Shown here: in pieces, positions 17,791 through 26,491 of the stretch | Layout of the letters: the number at the start of each line of letters is the position of its first letter | Position numbering within the stretch: position 1 is the stretch's first letter | Source: Sphingosinicella soli | Lineage (GTDB): Bacteria > Pseudomonadota > Alphaproteobacteria > Sphingomonadales > Sphingomonadaceae | Assembly (NCBI RefSeq): GCF_014199685.1 | Contig: NZ_JACHNZ010000006.1 | Location: 37,556-101,555 of the forward strand | Length of the DNA: 64,000 bases | Reading direction: 5' to 3' | The notes under the pieces: model-generated | The model's database searches: none | The model's input: the letters and a program-made list of their open reading frames with translations, nothing else | What the model was told of the DNA's origin: nothing | Made by a program: the position numbers and the translations under genes

Positions 17791-19131
17791 CTAGAACGCT
17801 GCCGTGACCCCGACTTCCCCTGAAACGCGCGTGTAATCATAAAGTTCTATGGTCGACACGTTCCGTTCACGAGACAGTTTCAATATGGGCGCGAATGAAC
17901 CTACCCTGAACTTTCTTAACGTCGCTGAAAGGCCGATCTCATAGCGGTCATCCACGCGGCGCTTCGGATAGAGAAACAGCCTGCGGTCGGCTTCAAGATG
18001 CTCGTATTTCGCGCTCAGCACCGAAGTCACCTTGCCCATTTCCAGAAACAGGTAGGCGCCGATGCCGCCGCTCGCTGTGGAATAGCCGGGATCGCGCGCG
18101 GTCTGCCGAAGCCCTGAAACCTGCACGCCGCCGCCGAAGCGGGATGTAAAGGCCCGGTCGATCCCGACCGAAAGGCTATAGCGATCCGCATCGCGCAGAG
18201 ACGAACGCCGATCCTCACTCCGGGTTGCGGCGCCGTCCACCCGCATCTGCCCGCGACGGCCCAGCGGATGCTGGACGTTGGCGGACAGGCCGTATGAAAA
18301 CTCATAGGGCTTGCGCCCGTACCATCGCCAGGCCACCAACCCCGCAAGACTGATCTTGTCCGTTCCGGAAAGAACCTGCGGCCCGGCCTGAAGAGACGCA
18401 GCATAATCGTCGAACTCGCCGTCGCGGTACACCCGCGCCGCGCCTGAAGCCCGCAGCAGGATGTCGACATGCGGATCGATCGGGGCGCGCGCGTACGCCT
18501 GCCCGCGCAGCGACACGCCGAGCCCCGATGTTTCCCGCGCATCCCTGCTGAGGTCAAAGTCCCCGATCACCGTGCCCAGCGTTTCGGAGCGCGTGGCGCG
18601 ATTGATGTTGCTGTCGGGCGCAAACGCGACCTCCAGACTGCCGCCGAAGGGCTTCCGCGCGCCGAGGGCCTGAGCATAGAAACGAACAAGCGGCTCGATT
18701 TCAGGCGGTAGCCCGGCAGCCTGCGCCGCCCGCAATTCGCGCTCCGCGGCGCCGATGTTTCCCATCAACGCCTGTATCCGGGCCAGTTCCACCCGCACCC
18801 TTGCCGCGTTGGGCTTTTCATCAAGAATTTCCCGAAGCAGCACGGCCGCCTCGCGATGCTGCTTCCCGGTCTCTGACAGCATCATCGCGAGACGAAAACG
18901 GGCCTCGGTCCGGATTTCGATATCGGGGTTTTTGGCCAAGGCGAGATAGGCCGTCCGCGCCGCCTCAATATCGTCTGCGGCCTGCGCCTGCTTGGCGAAA
19001 TCGAACAGCTGCGCTGCCGAAAGCTCCATCGCTTGCGCCGATCGAGGCTCGGCATCGCGGGACTGTGCAGAGACGTGAACGGGACATGCCAGGGCAAGCA
19101 GCGCACCAAGCCGGAGCAGGGCCTTAAACAT
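17791..19131 (-). CDS. Slam-like outer-membrane surface lipoprotein assembly modifier (DUF560)
   Basis: A 446-residue predicted outer-membrane protein. Residues 1-23 are a Sec signal peptide (ending HVSAQ). About 35-190 form TPR-like helices, and about 195-446 form a beta-barrel rich in alternating strands. The C-terminal part (LKLSRERNVSTIELYDYTRV, ending GVTAAF with terminal Phe) is characteristic of DUF560/Slam. Slam proteins move TbpB-like lipoproteins to the outer leaflet surface. ATG 19131 is chosen because it opens directly into the signal peptide; a GTG 16 codons upstream is less likely. Its client lipoprotein gene follows in the same operon. Confidence 0.86.
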   Translation of the reverse strand: MFKALLRLGALLALACPVHVSAQSRDAEPRSAQAMELSAAQLFDFAKQAQAADDIEAARTAYLALAKNPDIEIRTEARFRLAMMLSETGKQHREAAVLLREILDEKPNAARVRVELARIQALMGNIGAAERELRAAQAAGLPPEIEPLVRFYAQALGARKPFGGSLEVAFAPDSNINRATRSETLGTVIGDFDLSRDARETSGLGVSLRGQAYARAPIDPHVDILLRASGAARVYRDGEFDDYAASLQAGPQVLSGTDKISLAGLVAWRWYGRKPYEFSYGLSANVQHPLGRRGQMRVDGAATRSEDRRSSLRDADRYSLSVGIDRAFTSRFGGGVQVSGLRQTARDPGYSTASGGIGAYLFLEMGKVTSVLSAKYEHLEADRRLFLYPKRRVDDRYEIGLSATLRKFRVGSFAPILKLSRERNVSTIELYDYTRVSGEVGVTAAF

Positions 19132-19290
19132 GCCGGGCTGCGGCTGAAGCAAATACTGGAAAATCACGCCACACGTCACCGGCCTTTTCGTATTCCGACG
19201 AAACCAGACCGATGGCCTAATGTCAAAACCTGAGCGTTTTATTGATGTGTCCGGCAGCCTGGCGGCGGATCAACTTGGGCACAGCGCGCC

Positions 19291-19686
19291 CTACTCCACC
19301 ACCTCTTCACCGAACCCGTGCAGGCGCCTCGCCCACTGATACCCGATCACTGCGCCCTTCACGGGTTGCAGCATCGCCAGCGCCAGCACGGCGGTAAGCG
19401 TGATCCAGATCGGGATCTGCCATTCGTAGGGCACGTCGAACGCCGTATTCACCTCGTACATCGTCGGCACCAGAATGTGGCCGAGCAGCAGGATGACGAT
19501 GTAGGGCGGGAAATCGTCGGCCTGATGGTGGTGCCAGGCCTCGCCGCATTTCGGGCAGTGATCGACCGGTTTCAGGAAGCTGCGGAACAGCTTCGCCTCG
19601 CCGCAGGCGGGGCATTTTCCCGCCAGCGCGCGCGGCAGGAAGCTCCGGAAGCTCCGGTTCGTCTCTTCTGCGGTTTCAAGGGTCAT
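19291..19686 (-). CDS. DUF983 family membrane protein
   Basis: A 131-residue small membrane protein of unknown function. A zinc-ribbon-like pair (CPACGEAKLF about 24-33, and CPKCGEAW about 44-51) precedes two hydrophobic segments (about 61-80 and 89-112, IVILLLGHILVPTMY and WITLTAVLALAML). DUF983 proteins are widespread in alphaproteobacteria. Its ATG overlaps the def stop codon by one base (TGATG), so it is translationally coupled to peptide deformylase. Confidence 0.9.
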   Translation of the reverse strand: MTLETAEETNRSFRSFLPRALAGKCPACGEAKLFRSFLKPVDHCPKCGEAWHHHQADDFPPYIVILLLGHILVPTMYEVNTAFDVPYEWQIPIWITLTAVLALAMLQPVKGAVIGYQWARRLHGFGEEVVE

Positions 19687-20231
19687 CAGGCGGCCTTCGC
19701 ACCCTTGCGGATCTTCGCCAGCTTTTTCAGCAGCATGTCGCGCTTCAGCTTCGAAAGATGGTCCACGAAGAGGATGCCTTCCAGATGGTCCATCTCGTGC
19801 TGCAGGCAGGTGGCGAGCAGGCCGTCGATTTCCTCATCATGCGCCTTGCCATCGTAATCGAGCCATGTCGCGCGGATGCGCGCGGGCCGGTCCACGTCGG
19901 CATATTGCTCGGGCACGGAGAGGCAGCCCTCGTTGTAGGTCACCAGTTCCTCGGATTCCCAGGTGATTTCAGGGTTCACGAAATAGAGCGGATTCTTAAC
20001 GCGGTTCGCGGGCGTGTCTTCCGCGCCCTCGGCGGGTTCCTGCAGGTCGATCACCAGCACGCGCTTCGCCACGCCCACCTGAATGGCGGCAAGGCCGATG
20101 CCGGGCGCGTCGTACATCGTTTCCAGCATATCGTCCATCAGGCGGCGCAGGTCGTCATCGACGCGCTCCACGGGTTCGGAGAGCTGCCGCAGCCGGGCGT
20201 CCGGCGCCTCGAGAATGGGTAGAATAGCCAT
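19686..20231 (-). CDS. def: peptide deformylase
   Basis: A 181-residue metalloenzyme that removes the formyl group from new proteins at the ribosome. All three conserved motifs are present: [10 protein letters not shown] (motif 1), EGCLSVP (motif 2, with the metal Cys) and HEMDHLEG (motif 3, with two metal His and the catalytic Glu). ATG 20231 gives the normal N-terminus [15 protein letters not shown]. The DUF983 gene follows with a one-base overlap. No fmt gene is adjacent, unlike the common def-fmt order. Confidence 0.97.
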   Translation of the reverse strand: MAILPILEAPDARLRQLSEPVERVDDDLRRLMDDMLETMYDAPGIGLAAIQVGVAKRVLVIDLQEPAEGAEDTPANRVKNPLYFVNPEITWESEELVTYNEGCLSVPEQYADVDRPARIRATWLDYDGKAHDEEIDGLLATCLQHEMDHLEGILFVDHLSKLKRDMLLKKLAKIRKGAKAA

Positions 20232-20351
20232 GCCGGATAGCTAGGTATGCGCGCGCGTCCGGTCAAGATGCCGGAGTGTCACACGGTGATGCATGCCTCG
20301 ACCCTCGCCTGTCCGGCCGTGTCTGCAAGGTACAAAGGCCCAACCTCAGCG

Positions 20352-21338
20352 CTAGGTAAAAATCCCCCGAAGATCGAGCGTCGCCTTCTTCCCCACCGCC
20401 CCGTAGTTCGCCTTCAGCCACTGATCCGCCTTCACGCGGCCGAGATCGCGCAGTGCGGTGAGGAACGGCCAGTCGGCGTTCACCTTTGTGGCGGGGGGAT
20501 AGGCGGCAAGCTCCTCGCCGCCGTCGACGCGGTGCATCAGGATCTTGCGATACCGCTTCCCCGCGACGATCTGCCCCTCCTCGATCAGCCGGTCGACGAA
20601 CTCGACGGCGCGCAGTTCGCGCAGCAGCGAACCGTTGAAGGCGATTTCATCGATGCGATTGTCGATATCCTCGACGCTTGTGGGCGTCTGGCGCCGCTCG
20701 ATCGGGCTGACCTGCACGAGCAGTATGTCTTCCGGCCCCGGATGGTAGAACAACGGGAACAGTGCCGGATTGCCCATATAGCCGCCGTCCCAATACGGCT
20801 CGCCGTCGATCTCCACGGCTTGAAACAGTTGCGGCAGGCAGGCCGACGCGGCGAGCACGTCCGCCGTCACCTCCGGGCCGGTGAACACGCGCACCTTGCC
20901 GGTAAACACATTGGTCGCCGCGATGAACAGCGTCAGCGCCTTGCAGCTTCCGATCTTTTCGAAATCGAAGGACTCCGCGACGATGTCGCGCAGCGGGTTG
21001 AAACCGGCCGGGTTGAATTGATACGGGCTCATCGCGCGCATCACGTTACTCGTCCACGCGTTCCACCACGTCTCCCACGGCGTATCGCGCACGGGAACGA
21101 ACATCGCCGCATCGGACACGCGCTTCCAGAACTGATCGAGACACTCGCGCGCGCCCTCGCGCCCGCCGCTCACCCAGCCCTGCGCAAGCGCGGCAGCATT
21201 CATCGCCCCCGCACTGGTGCCCGATATGGCGGAAAGTTCGATGCGCTTGTCTTCAAGCAGCCGATCGAGCACGCCCCACGTAAAAGCGCCGTGGCTACCG
21301 CCGCCCTGAAGCGCAAGATTGATTGTTTTCGTCGCCAT
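20352..21338 (-). CDS. patatin-like phospholipase family protein
   Basis: A 328-residue predicted lipid acyl hydrolase. The oxyanion motif GGGSHGAFTWG is at about 12-22, the nucleophile elbow GTSAGAMNA near 40, and the second dyad residue in WDGGYMGNP near 193. There is no signal peptide, so it is cytosolic or membrane-peripheral. Similar single-domain patatins in alphaproteobacteria are often of unknown role. It is monocistronic; 120 bases of featureless sequence separate it from def. Confidence 0.92.
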   Translation of the reverse strand: MATKTINLALQGGGSHGAFTWGVLDRLLEDKRIELSAISGTSAGAMNAAALAQGWVSGGREGARECLDQFWKRVSDAAMFVPVRDTPWETWWNAWTSNVMRAMSPYQFNPAGFNPLRDIVAESFDFEKIGSCKALTLFIAATNVFTGKVRVFTGPEVTADVLAASACLPQLFQAVEIDGEPYWDGGYMGNPALFPLFYHPGPEDILLVQVSPIERRQTPTSVEDIDNRIDEIAFNGSLLRELRAVEFVDRLIEEGQIVAGKRYRKILMHRVDGGEELAAYPPATKVNADWPFLTALRDLGRVKADQWLKANYGAVGKKATLDLRGIFT

Positions 21339-21381
21339 GACGGGAGCTTAGCGTGCGCCCCGGCCCTTGCCTATGCGCCGT

Positions 21382-22596
21382 TCAGGCTGCGAGGCGCATT
21401 TCCAGACGGTCCCAGATTTCCGCGAGCGCGCGGACGAGGTCGTCCATCATCGCCTCGCTGTGGGTGGGACCGGGGGTGAAGCGCAGCCGCTCCGTGCCGC
21501 GCGGCACGGTGGGGTAGTTGATCGGCTGCACGTAGACGCCGTATTCGATCAGCAGGATGTCGCTGATCTTCTTGCACTTCGCGGGGTCGCCGATGAGCAG
21601 CGGCACGATGTGCGTGGTCGACGGCATCACGGGCAGGCCTGCGTCGCCCATTTTCGTCTTCAGCATTTCGGCGGCGGCCTGCTGGCCTTCGCGCTCGACG
21701 GAGGACGATTTCAGGTGCCGCACGCTTGCGAGCGCGCCTGCGACGAGGACCGGCGCAAGGCTGGTCGTGAAGATGAAGCCGGGCGCGTAGCTGCGGATCA
21801 CGTCGGTCAGCGTTTTCGATGCGGCGATGTAGCCGCCCATGATGCCGAATGCCTTGGCGAGCGTGCCTTCGATGATGGTGAGGCGGTGCGCGACGCCGTC
21901 GCGTTCTGAAATGCCGCCGCCGTGGTCGCCGTACATGCCGACCGCGTGGACTTCATCGAGGTAGGTGAGCGCGTTGTACTTGTCGGCGAGGTCGCAGATT
22001 TCCGCGATCGGGGCGACGTCGCCGTCCATCGAGTAGACGCTTTCGAACGCGATCAGCTTCGCAGCGTCGGCGGGCGCCTCGGCAAGCAGTTCTTCGAGGT
22101 GTTCGAGGTCGTTGTGGCGGAACACGCGCTTTTCGCAGCCCGCGCCGCGAATGCCCGCGATCATAGAGGCGTGGTTCAGCTCGTCTGAAAACACGATGCA
22201 GCCGGGCAGCAGCTTGCCGAGCGTGGAGAGCGTCGCCTCGTTCGAGATATAGCCCGAGGTGAAGAGCAGCGCGGCTTCCTTGTCGTGAAGCTCCGCCAGC
22301 TCGTTCTCGAGTTCCAGGTGATAGTGCGTGTTGCCGCCGATGTTGCGCGTGCCGCCGGAGCCCGCGCCGACATCACGCAGCGTTTCTTCCATCGCGGCGA
22401 TAACGCTCGGGTTCTGGCCCATGCCCAGATAATCGTTGGAGCACCACACGGTGATCGGGCGTGCGCCGTTGTGACCGGCGAAGCAGCGCGCGTTCGGGTA
22501 GTTGCCGCGATTGCGCAGAATGTCGATGAAAACGCGGTAGCGGCCCTCGGCATGAAGCCGATCGATCGCGTCCTGAAAAATACGGTTATAGTCCAC
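21382..22596 (-). CDS. hemA: 5-aminolevulinate synthase
   Basis: A 404-residue PLP enzyme that condenses glycine with succinyl-CoA to start haem synthesis (C4 or Shemin pathway), a hallmark of alphaproteobacteria. Visible motifs are the N-terminal MDYNRIFQ, the substrate loop [13 protein letters not shown], the PLP region [20 protein letters not shown], and the PLP-lysine segment [14 protein letters not shown]. The start codon is GTG at 22596, with no strong ribosome site, which may limit translation. A 17-bp Fur-like palindrome lies about 90-105 bases upstream. hemB is 6 kb away on the other strand. Confidence 0.97.
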   Translation of the reverse strand: MDYNRIFQDAIDRLHAEGRYRVFIDILRNRGNYPNARCFAGHNGARPITVWCSNDYLGMGQNPSVIAAMEETLRDVGAGSGGTRNIGGNTHYHLELENELAELHDKEAALLFTSGYISNEATLSTLGKLLPGCIVFSDELNHASMIAGIRGAGCEKRVFRHNDLEHLEELLAEAPADAAKLIAFESVYSMDGDVAPIAEICDLADKYNALTYLDEVHAVGMYGDHGGGISERDGVAHRLTIIEGTLAKAFGIMGGYIAASKTLTDVIRSYAPGFIFTTSLAPVLVAGALASVRHLKSSSVEREGQQAAAEMLKTKMGDAGLPVMPSTTHIVPLLIGDPAKCKKISDILLIEYGVYVQPINYPTVPRGTERLRFTPGPTHSEAMMDDLVRALAEIWDRLEMRLAA

Positions 22597-22683
22597 GCGC
22601 TCTAACCCGTTCTGCCCGCCGTTTTGACCGCTTTACATCGGAGGTGGCGTGTCCGTCACCCCACTTTATGTCGCAGGCATCTC

Positions 22684-22700
22684 TTGCGATTTATTCGCAA
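22684..22700. promoter_or_regulatory. candidate Fur-like box upstream of hemA
   Basis: On the minus strand this reads TTGCGAATAAATCGCAA, a 6-5-6 inverted repeat. It differs by one base from a perfect TTGCGAATNATTCGCAA palindrome, a form reported for Fur sites in several proteobacteria. It lies about 90-105 bases before the hemA GTG. No promoter boxes could be assigned, so iron control is only an inference. Confidence 0.4.
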
Positions 22701-22722
22701 CTTTGTGAGGGGCTGGAATGAC

Positions 22723-23865
22723 TTAGAGCGACTTCTCGACACGAAAACTGTCAATGGCGAATTTCGCCGCCCAGTTGAGGTACGCCCACTGGCCGTACTC
22801 GCCGTCGATGGGGAACGAACCGCGCACGCCGCCGACGAGATCAGGGTCGCCTTCAAGCGCGATGGTGCGGCGCACGAAGGCGTTGAGCCCCCTCCCCGCC
22901 GTCACGAAGGCTTCGCCGCCGCCGAGCGGAGCCAGATAGAACAGGCTTTCGGCGATCTGCACATTGCCGGTGAGACACGACCAATCGACCGCCGCCGACC
23001 AGTCCGACCGCAAACGCCCCGGAAGCGCGCCGTCGCCGCGCAGCGCGCCGAGAAGGCCGTGCGCCATCTTCAGCGCCGCGTCCAGATAGCGCGGCTCGCC
23101 CGAAAGCCGGTGCGCCTCGACGACGCCGCGCAGGTAGTAGCCGAGCGTGTGCGTGAGCGGCTTGTCCTTGTGCTGCAGGCAGCAATCATCGACCCAGCCG
23201 TTTGCCTGCATCTTGCCGAGCGCCCAATCGACCTGCCGCAGCCCCGCCGCGCCGTAGCCTTCGCCCGGCGCGGTGCGCTCAGCTTCGAACAGGCCCCACG
23301 ACACATGCGTTTCATAGGCCTTCTCGCCCGCGTGCGTGAACGGCGACGGGTGCGAGCGCCAGCAGCCGTCCGGGTCGAGCGAATCCCGCAGGAAACGCGC
23401 GGCGCCGTGCATGGCTTCAAGGTATTTCGCATCGCCGAGCACGCGCGCGCCGATGGCGAGGCCGATCAGAATCTGGCCGGTGTTGAAGGTCACGGCCTGC
23501 ACCGGCACGGCGTCGATCTTGCCGCCCTGGAAGCCGCCGTCTTCAAGCTGGATCGCGCAGAGCCAGTCGAGCATGCGCCGCGCGCGGGCTTCCTCGCCCA
23601 GCGTCAGCAGCGTCGGGATGATGTAGCCGGTCGTTTCGGGGTAGCTCGTCGCCCACCCTTTCGCGACGTGATAGTCCCGCGCGACGCCGCCGTCGGCGGT
23701 CGCCGAAAAGTCCTGCGCGCGGCCGAGCCACGCCGTGCAGGCTGCGACAGCCGCATCGATGCCGGGATCGGCGAACGGCAGGCCCGCCGCGTCGCGCTTC
23801 TTCGCCGCGCGCTCGGCGGGGGCAAGCTGGAAGTCGTTGTAGAGCGATTTCAAGGTATTGAGCAT
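22723..23865 (-). CDS. alpha/alpha-toroid protein, prenyltransferase/squalene-cyclase-like repeats
   Basis: A 380-residue soluble protein that looks like a helical toroid. Spaced segments resemble the repeats of terpene cyclases and prenyltransferases: LCAIQLEDGGFQGG near 107, DPDGCWRSHPSPF near 190 and GRLRSDWSAAVDWSCLTGN near 290. Regular helix pairs lie between. The DxDD motif of hopene cyclases is not seen, so catalysis is doubtful; a glycosidase-like toroid is the alternative. ATG 23865 is preferred over a GTG two codons upstream. It lies 31 bases after the ATP-grasp gene on the same strand, and the two probably act together. Function not assigned. Confidence 0.75.
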   Translation of the reverse strand: MLNTLKSLYNDFQLAPAERAAKKRDAAGLPFADPGIDAAVAACTAWLGRAQDFSATADGGVARDYHVAKGWATSYPETTGYIIPTLLTLGEEARARRMLDWLCAIQLEDGGFQGGKIDAVPVQAVTFNTGQILIGLAIGARVLGDAKYLEAMHGAARFLRDSLDPDGCWRSHPSPFTHAGEKAYETHVSWGLFEAERTAPGEGYGAAGLRQVDWALGKMQANGWVDDCCLQHKDKPLTHTLGYYLRGVVEAHRLSGEPRYLDAALKMAHGLLGALRGDGALPGRLRSDWSAAVDWSCLTGNVQIAESLFYLAPLGGGEAFVTAGRGLNAFVRRTIALEGDPDLVGGVRGSFPIDGEYGQWAYLNWAAKFAIDSFRVEKSL

Positions 23866-23896
23866 GGCCACTGCCTAAAGCGAGTCGGTTAAGGTT

Positions 23897-25024
23897 TCAT
23901 CGCCGCCCGGCGAGGCCGAGCTTGCGCGCGATACGGCTGCGGCCGAGCGCGAGCCATGGGCCGGGATCGTCGCTACGCCAGATCGCATCGACAGCGCGCC
24001 AGCCGGCCCCGGATCGGGGCACAACCGCGCCGGAGGCAACCGCGCCCGGATCGCGCCAGCCGTGGCGGTGAACCGGCTGCGCGGCAGGCAGCGGACGCCG
24101 CATCTGGTCCGCGTACTGGACGGCGGGAAGGTTGATGCCGTTCAGCGTCGCCAGCTCGGACTGGTAATCCGTGCGGCACGCGGTGGGCTCGATCATGGAG
24201 AATGCGCCCGTCTGCGCATGACGTTTGAACTCCAGGCTGCCCATGCCCTGAAACCGCGCCGCCGCGAAAAACGCCTGCGTATCCGCGGCAAGGCGCGCGT
24301 GCGCTTCGGGCGCGGGCGCGCAGCCTGCAGTGCCGCCGACACGCGGCGGCCAACTCGCGGTCTTGTAGCCGGTGTAAGCGGCAAGCATGTCGCCGTTCGC
24401 GCCGAAATAGGCGAGGCAGAAGAAAACGCTGCCGTCGTCACCCGGCACGTATTCCTGCGCCACGAGTTCCCCCGCCGCGGCGAGCATGTCGGGGATCATA
24501 GGCGCTGCGGCGTCCGCGCTTTCGAACACATAGGCCTTCTTGAAGCGCGCCTGATACGCTGCGACATGTTCGCTCGGCTTCACGATCAGCGGCGGCGTCA
24601 GCGTTTGCAGAAGCGGCAGGTCATCGGCGCTGCGCAGCGTCACCGTGCGGGGAACCGCAAGCCCGGCCTGCAGCGCGATCGGCATGAACCGATCCTTGTT
24701 GACCATCGCCTCGACGATATCGCGGTCCGGCATGGCGATCCGGTAGCCGGGAATCCGGTCCCGGTTCACCGCAACGGTCGCAACGCTGTCCTCGCGGGTG
24801 AGGAACAGCACGGGATCGTGATCGCGCGTGGCGCGGTAAGCCGCAAGCGCGTCGACCAGCCCTTCGCCGGCAAGCGGGGCCTTTGTCTTCGTCGCGTGCC
24901 GCGTCGCTGAAAACGGCCCCATCGCGTCGTCGAAGGCATGCACGCGGATGCCCGCCGCCGCCAGCGACCGCACGACGCCGAGGCCGTTCAGGCCAAGGCC
25001 GACGACAAGCGCGCTGCCGCTCAA
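23897..25024 (-). CDS. ATP-grasp family ligase, unknown substrate
   Basis: A 375-residue protein with a Rossmann-like N-terminus (ALVVGLGLNGLGVVRSLAAAG), a central ATP-grasp fold (PLIVKPSEH near 150, ELVAQEYVPGDDGSVF near 190) and a metal-site region (GSLEFKRHAQTGAFSMIEPTACR near 265). Such enzymes join a carboxylate to an amine with ATP. The start is TTG at 25024, overlapping the preceding stop as TTGA; no ATG or GTG would keep the glycine-rich loop, so TTG is accepted. Coupled to the hydratase-like gene upstream and followed by the toroid gene. Confidence 0.85.
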   Translation of the reverse strand: MSGSALVVGLGLNGLGVVRSLAAAGIRVHAFDDAMGPFSATRHATKTKAPLAGEGLVDALAAYRATRDHDPVLFLTREDSVATVAVNRDRIPGYRIAMPDRDIVEAMVNKDRFMPIALQAGLAVPRTVTLRSADDLPLLQTLTPPLIVKPSEHVAAYQARFKKAYVFESADAAAPMIPDMLAAAGELVAQEYVPGDDGSVFFCLAYFGANGDMLAAYTGYKTASWPPRVGGTAGCAPAPEAHARLAADTQAFFAAARFQGMGSLEFKRHAQTGAFSMIEPTACRTDYQSELATLNGINLPAVQYADQMRRPLPAAQPVHRHGWRDPGAVASGAVVPRSGAGWRAVDAIWRSDDPGPWLALGRSRIARKLGLAGRR

Positions 25025-26049
25025 AAGCTGAGGTCTCCCCAGGGCGGGGGCACGAAATAGCCGTCCACCATTTCATCCGTCACATCGCGCAGCGCGGCCG
25101 GGCGCCAGCGCGGCGACTTGTCCTTGTCGATCAGCTGCGCGCGAATGCCTTCGAAGAAATCGTGGCCGGACTTGATCGCGGAAACCACGCGGTATTCGCG
25201 GCGCAGACACCCGGCGAGGTCGTCGCGCTTCGCCTCGCGAAGCGCGCGGAGGCTGATCTTCATGCTCGTCGGCGACATCTTCATCAACGTGTCGCGCTGC
25301 GCAACGGCCCAGTCGCCGCCGAGCGAAAGCGATTCCATCATCGCCTCGACGGTATCGAACGCGAAATGCCGGTCGATCTCGTCGCGAACCTCGGCAAGCG
25401 GCGCAGGCCCCGCGTCTGAATGGAAGGCGTTCAGTGTCGCCGCCACGTCGCCGCCCTCGGCGAGCGCGTCGGTAAGCGCCTCGATCCGTTCGCTTGCAGT
25501 GTGGTGCGTGCCGTAGCCTGCGTACATGCAATCCGCCGCTTTCAGCCGCGCGCCGGTAAGGCCCAGATAGGTGCCGATTTCACCCGGCATCTGCGCAAGA
25601 GCGTGCGTTCCGCCGACATCGGGAATAAGGCCGATGCCGGTTTCGGGCATGGCGAACAGCGTCTTTTCGGTAACGACGCGGTACGGCGCGTGGACGGAGA
25701 CGCCGACGCCGCCGCCCATGCTGAACCCGTCGACGAGCGCCACATAGGGCTTGGGAAACGTGCCGATGGCGAGGTTCATGCGGTATTCGTCCGCGAAGAA
25801 GCCTTCCCAGTCGGGCGTGCCTTCCTTGCCCGCATGGTAGAGGCCCACGACATCGCCGCCCGCGCAGAACGCCTTCTCGCCCGCGCCGCGAATGATCACC
25901 ACCGAAACGTCGTCGTCCTTGGCCCACGCATCGAGCTGGCCGTGCAGCGCGAGGCACATCTCGCGGTTGAGCGCATTCAGCGCCTGCGGGCGATTCAGTG
26001 TCATCAGCCCGGCGCGACCGCGCTTTTCGAACACGATGTCGTCAGTCAT
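25021..26049 (-). CDS. 3-hydroxyisobutyryl-CoA hydrolase-like crotonase
   Basis: A 342-residue crotonase-fold protein. The region FAMPETGIGLIPDVGGTHALA and the N-terminal motif LNRPQALNALNREM are typical of the HIBYL-CoA hydrolase family, which releases 3-hydroxyisobutyrate in valine breakdown. The long C-terminal part (about 250-342) also fits that family rather than plain enoyl-CoA hydratases. The oxyanion-hole motif is GAGEKAFCAGGDVVGLY. A PaaI-type thioesterase gene lies 19 bases upstream, and the TTG start of the ATP-grasp gene overlaps its stop. Confidence 0.88.
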   Translation of the reverse strand: MTDDIVFEKRGRAGLMTLNRPQALNALNREMCLALHGQLDAWAKDDDVSVVIIRGAGEKAFCAGGDVVGLYHAGKEGTPDWEGFFADEYRMNLAIGTFPKPYVALVDGFSMGGGVGVSVHAPYRVVTEKTLFAMPETGIGLIPDVGGTHALAQMPGEIGTYLGLTGARLKAADCMYAGYGTHHTASERIEALTDALAEGGDVAATLNAFHSDAGPAPLAEVRDEIDRHFAFDTVEAMMESLSLGGDWAVAQRDTLMKMSPTSMKISLRALREAKRDDLAGCLRREYRVVSAIKSGHDFFEGIRAQLIDKDKSPRWRPAALRDVTDEMVDGYFVPPPWGDLSF

Positions 26050-26068
26050 CCGGATCCCTTCACGTCGT

Positions 26069-26491
26069 TCAGAATGCGCGCGGTGCGGCGGTGGAGGTCA
26101 TACGCGCAAGGAGCGCGCCTTCGCCATCGAAAAGGTCGGCCTCCAGGAAAGCGATCATGCGCCCCCGCTTGATGACGCGCCCCTCCGCATAGAGTTTTCC
26201 GGCCTTTGCGGGCAGCAGGAAGCTCACCTTCATTTCGATCGTCGCGACGAAGATGCGTTTGCCCGCCTGCGCCACGCAGGCCATTTCCGCCGCATCGTCG
26301 AGCATCGCGGCAACGATGCCGCCCTGCACGGTGCCGTTCGGGTTGCAGAAGGCGGGCGTCGCCACAAACGACATACGCACCCGGCCCACCGGATCCAGCT
26401 CCAGAATCTCCGCCCCGAGCAGAATGCCTGTCGGCGGCAGATCGGCGTTGAGGCGGGCGAGCAGATCGGCGTTCGGCAGGACTGCAGACAT
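26069..26491 (-). CDS. PaaI family hotdog thioesterase
   Basis: A 140-residue single-hotdog acyl-CoA thioesterase of unknown substrate. The family core is clear: NPNGTVQGGIVAAMLDDAAEMAC, with the conserved Asn/Gly/Asp region, then TIEMKVSFLLPAKAG. It begins directly after the mazF stop codon (stop at 26494-26492, ATG at 26491). A second member of this family is at 61379-61810; the two are only moderately alike. The neighbouring hydrolase-like gene suggests a role in acyl-CoA turnover. Confidence 0.9.
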   Translation of the reverse strand: MSAVLPNADLLARLNADLPPTGILLGAEILELDPVGRVRMSFVATPAFCNPNGTVQGGIVAAMLDDAAEMACVAQAGKRIFVATIEMKVSFLLPAKAGKLYAEGRVIKRGRMIAFLEADLFDGEGALLARMTSTAAPRAF

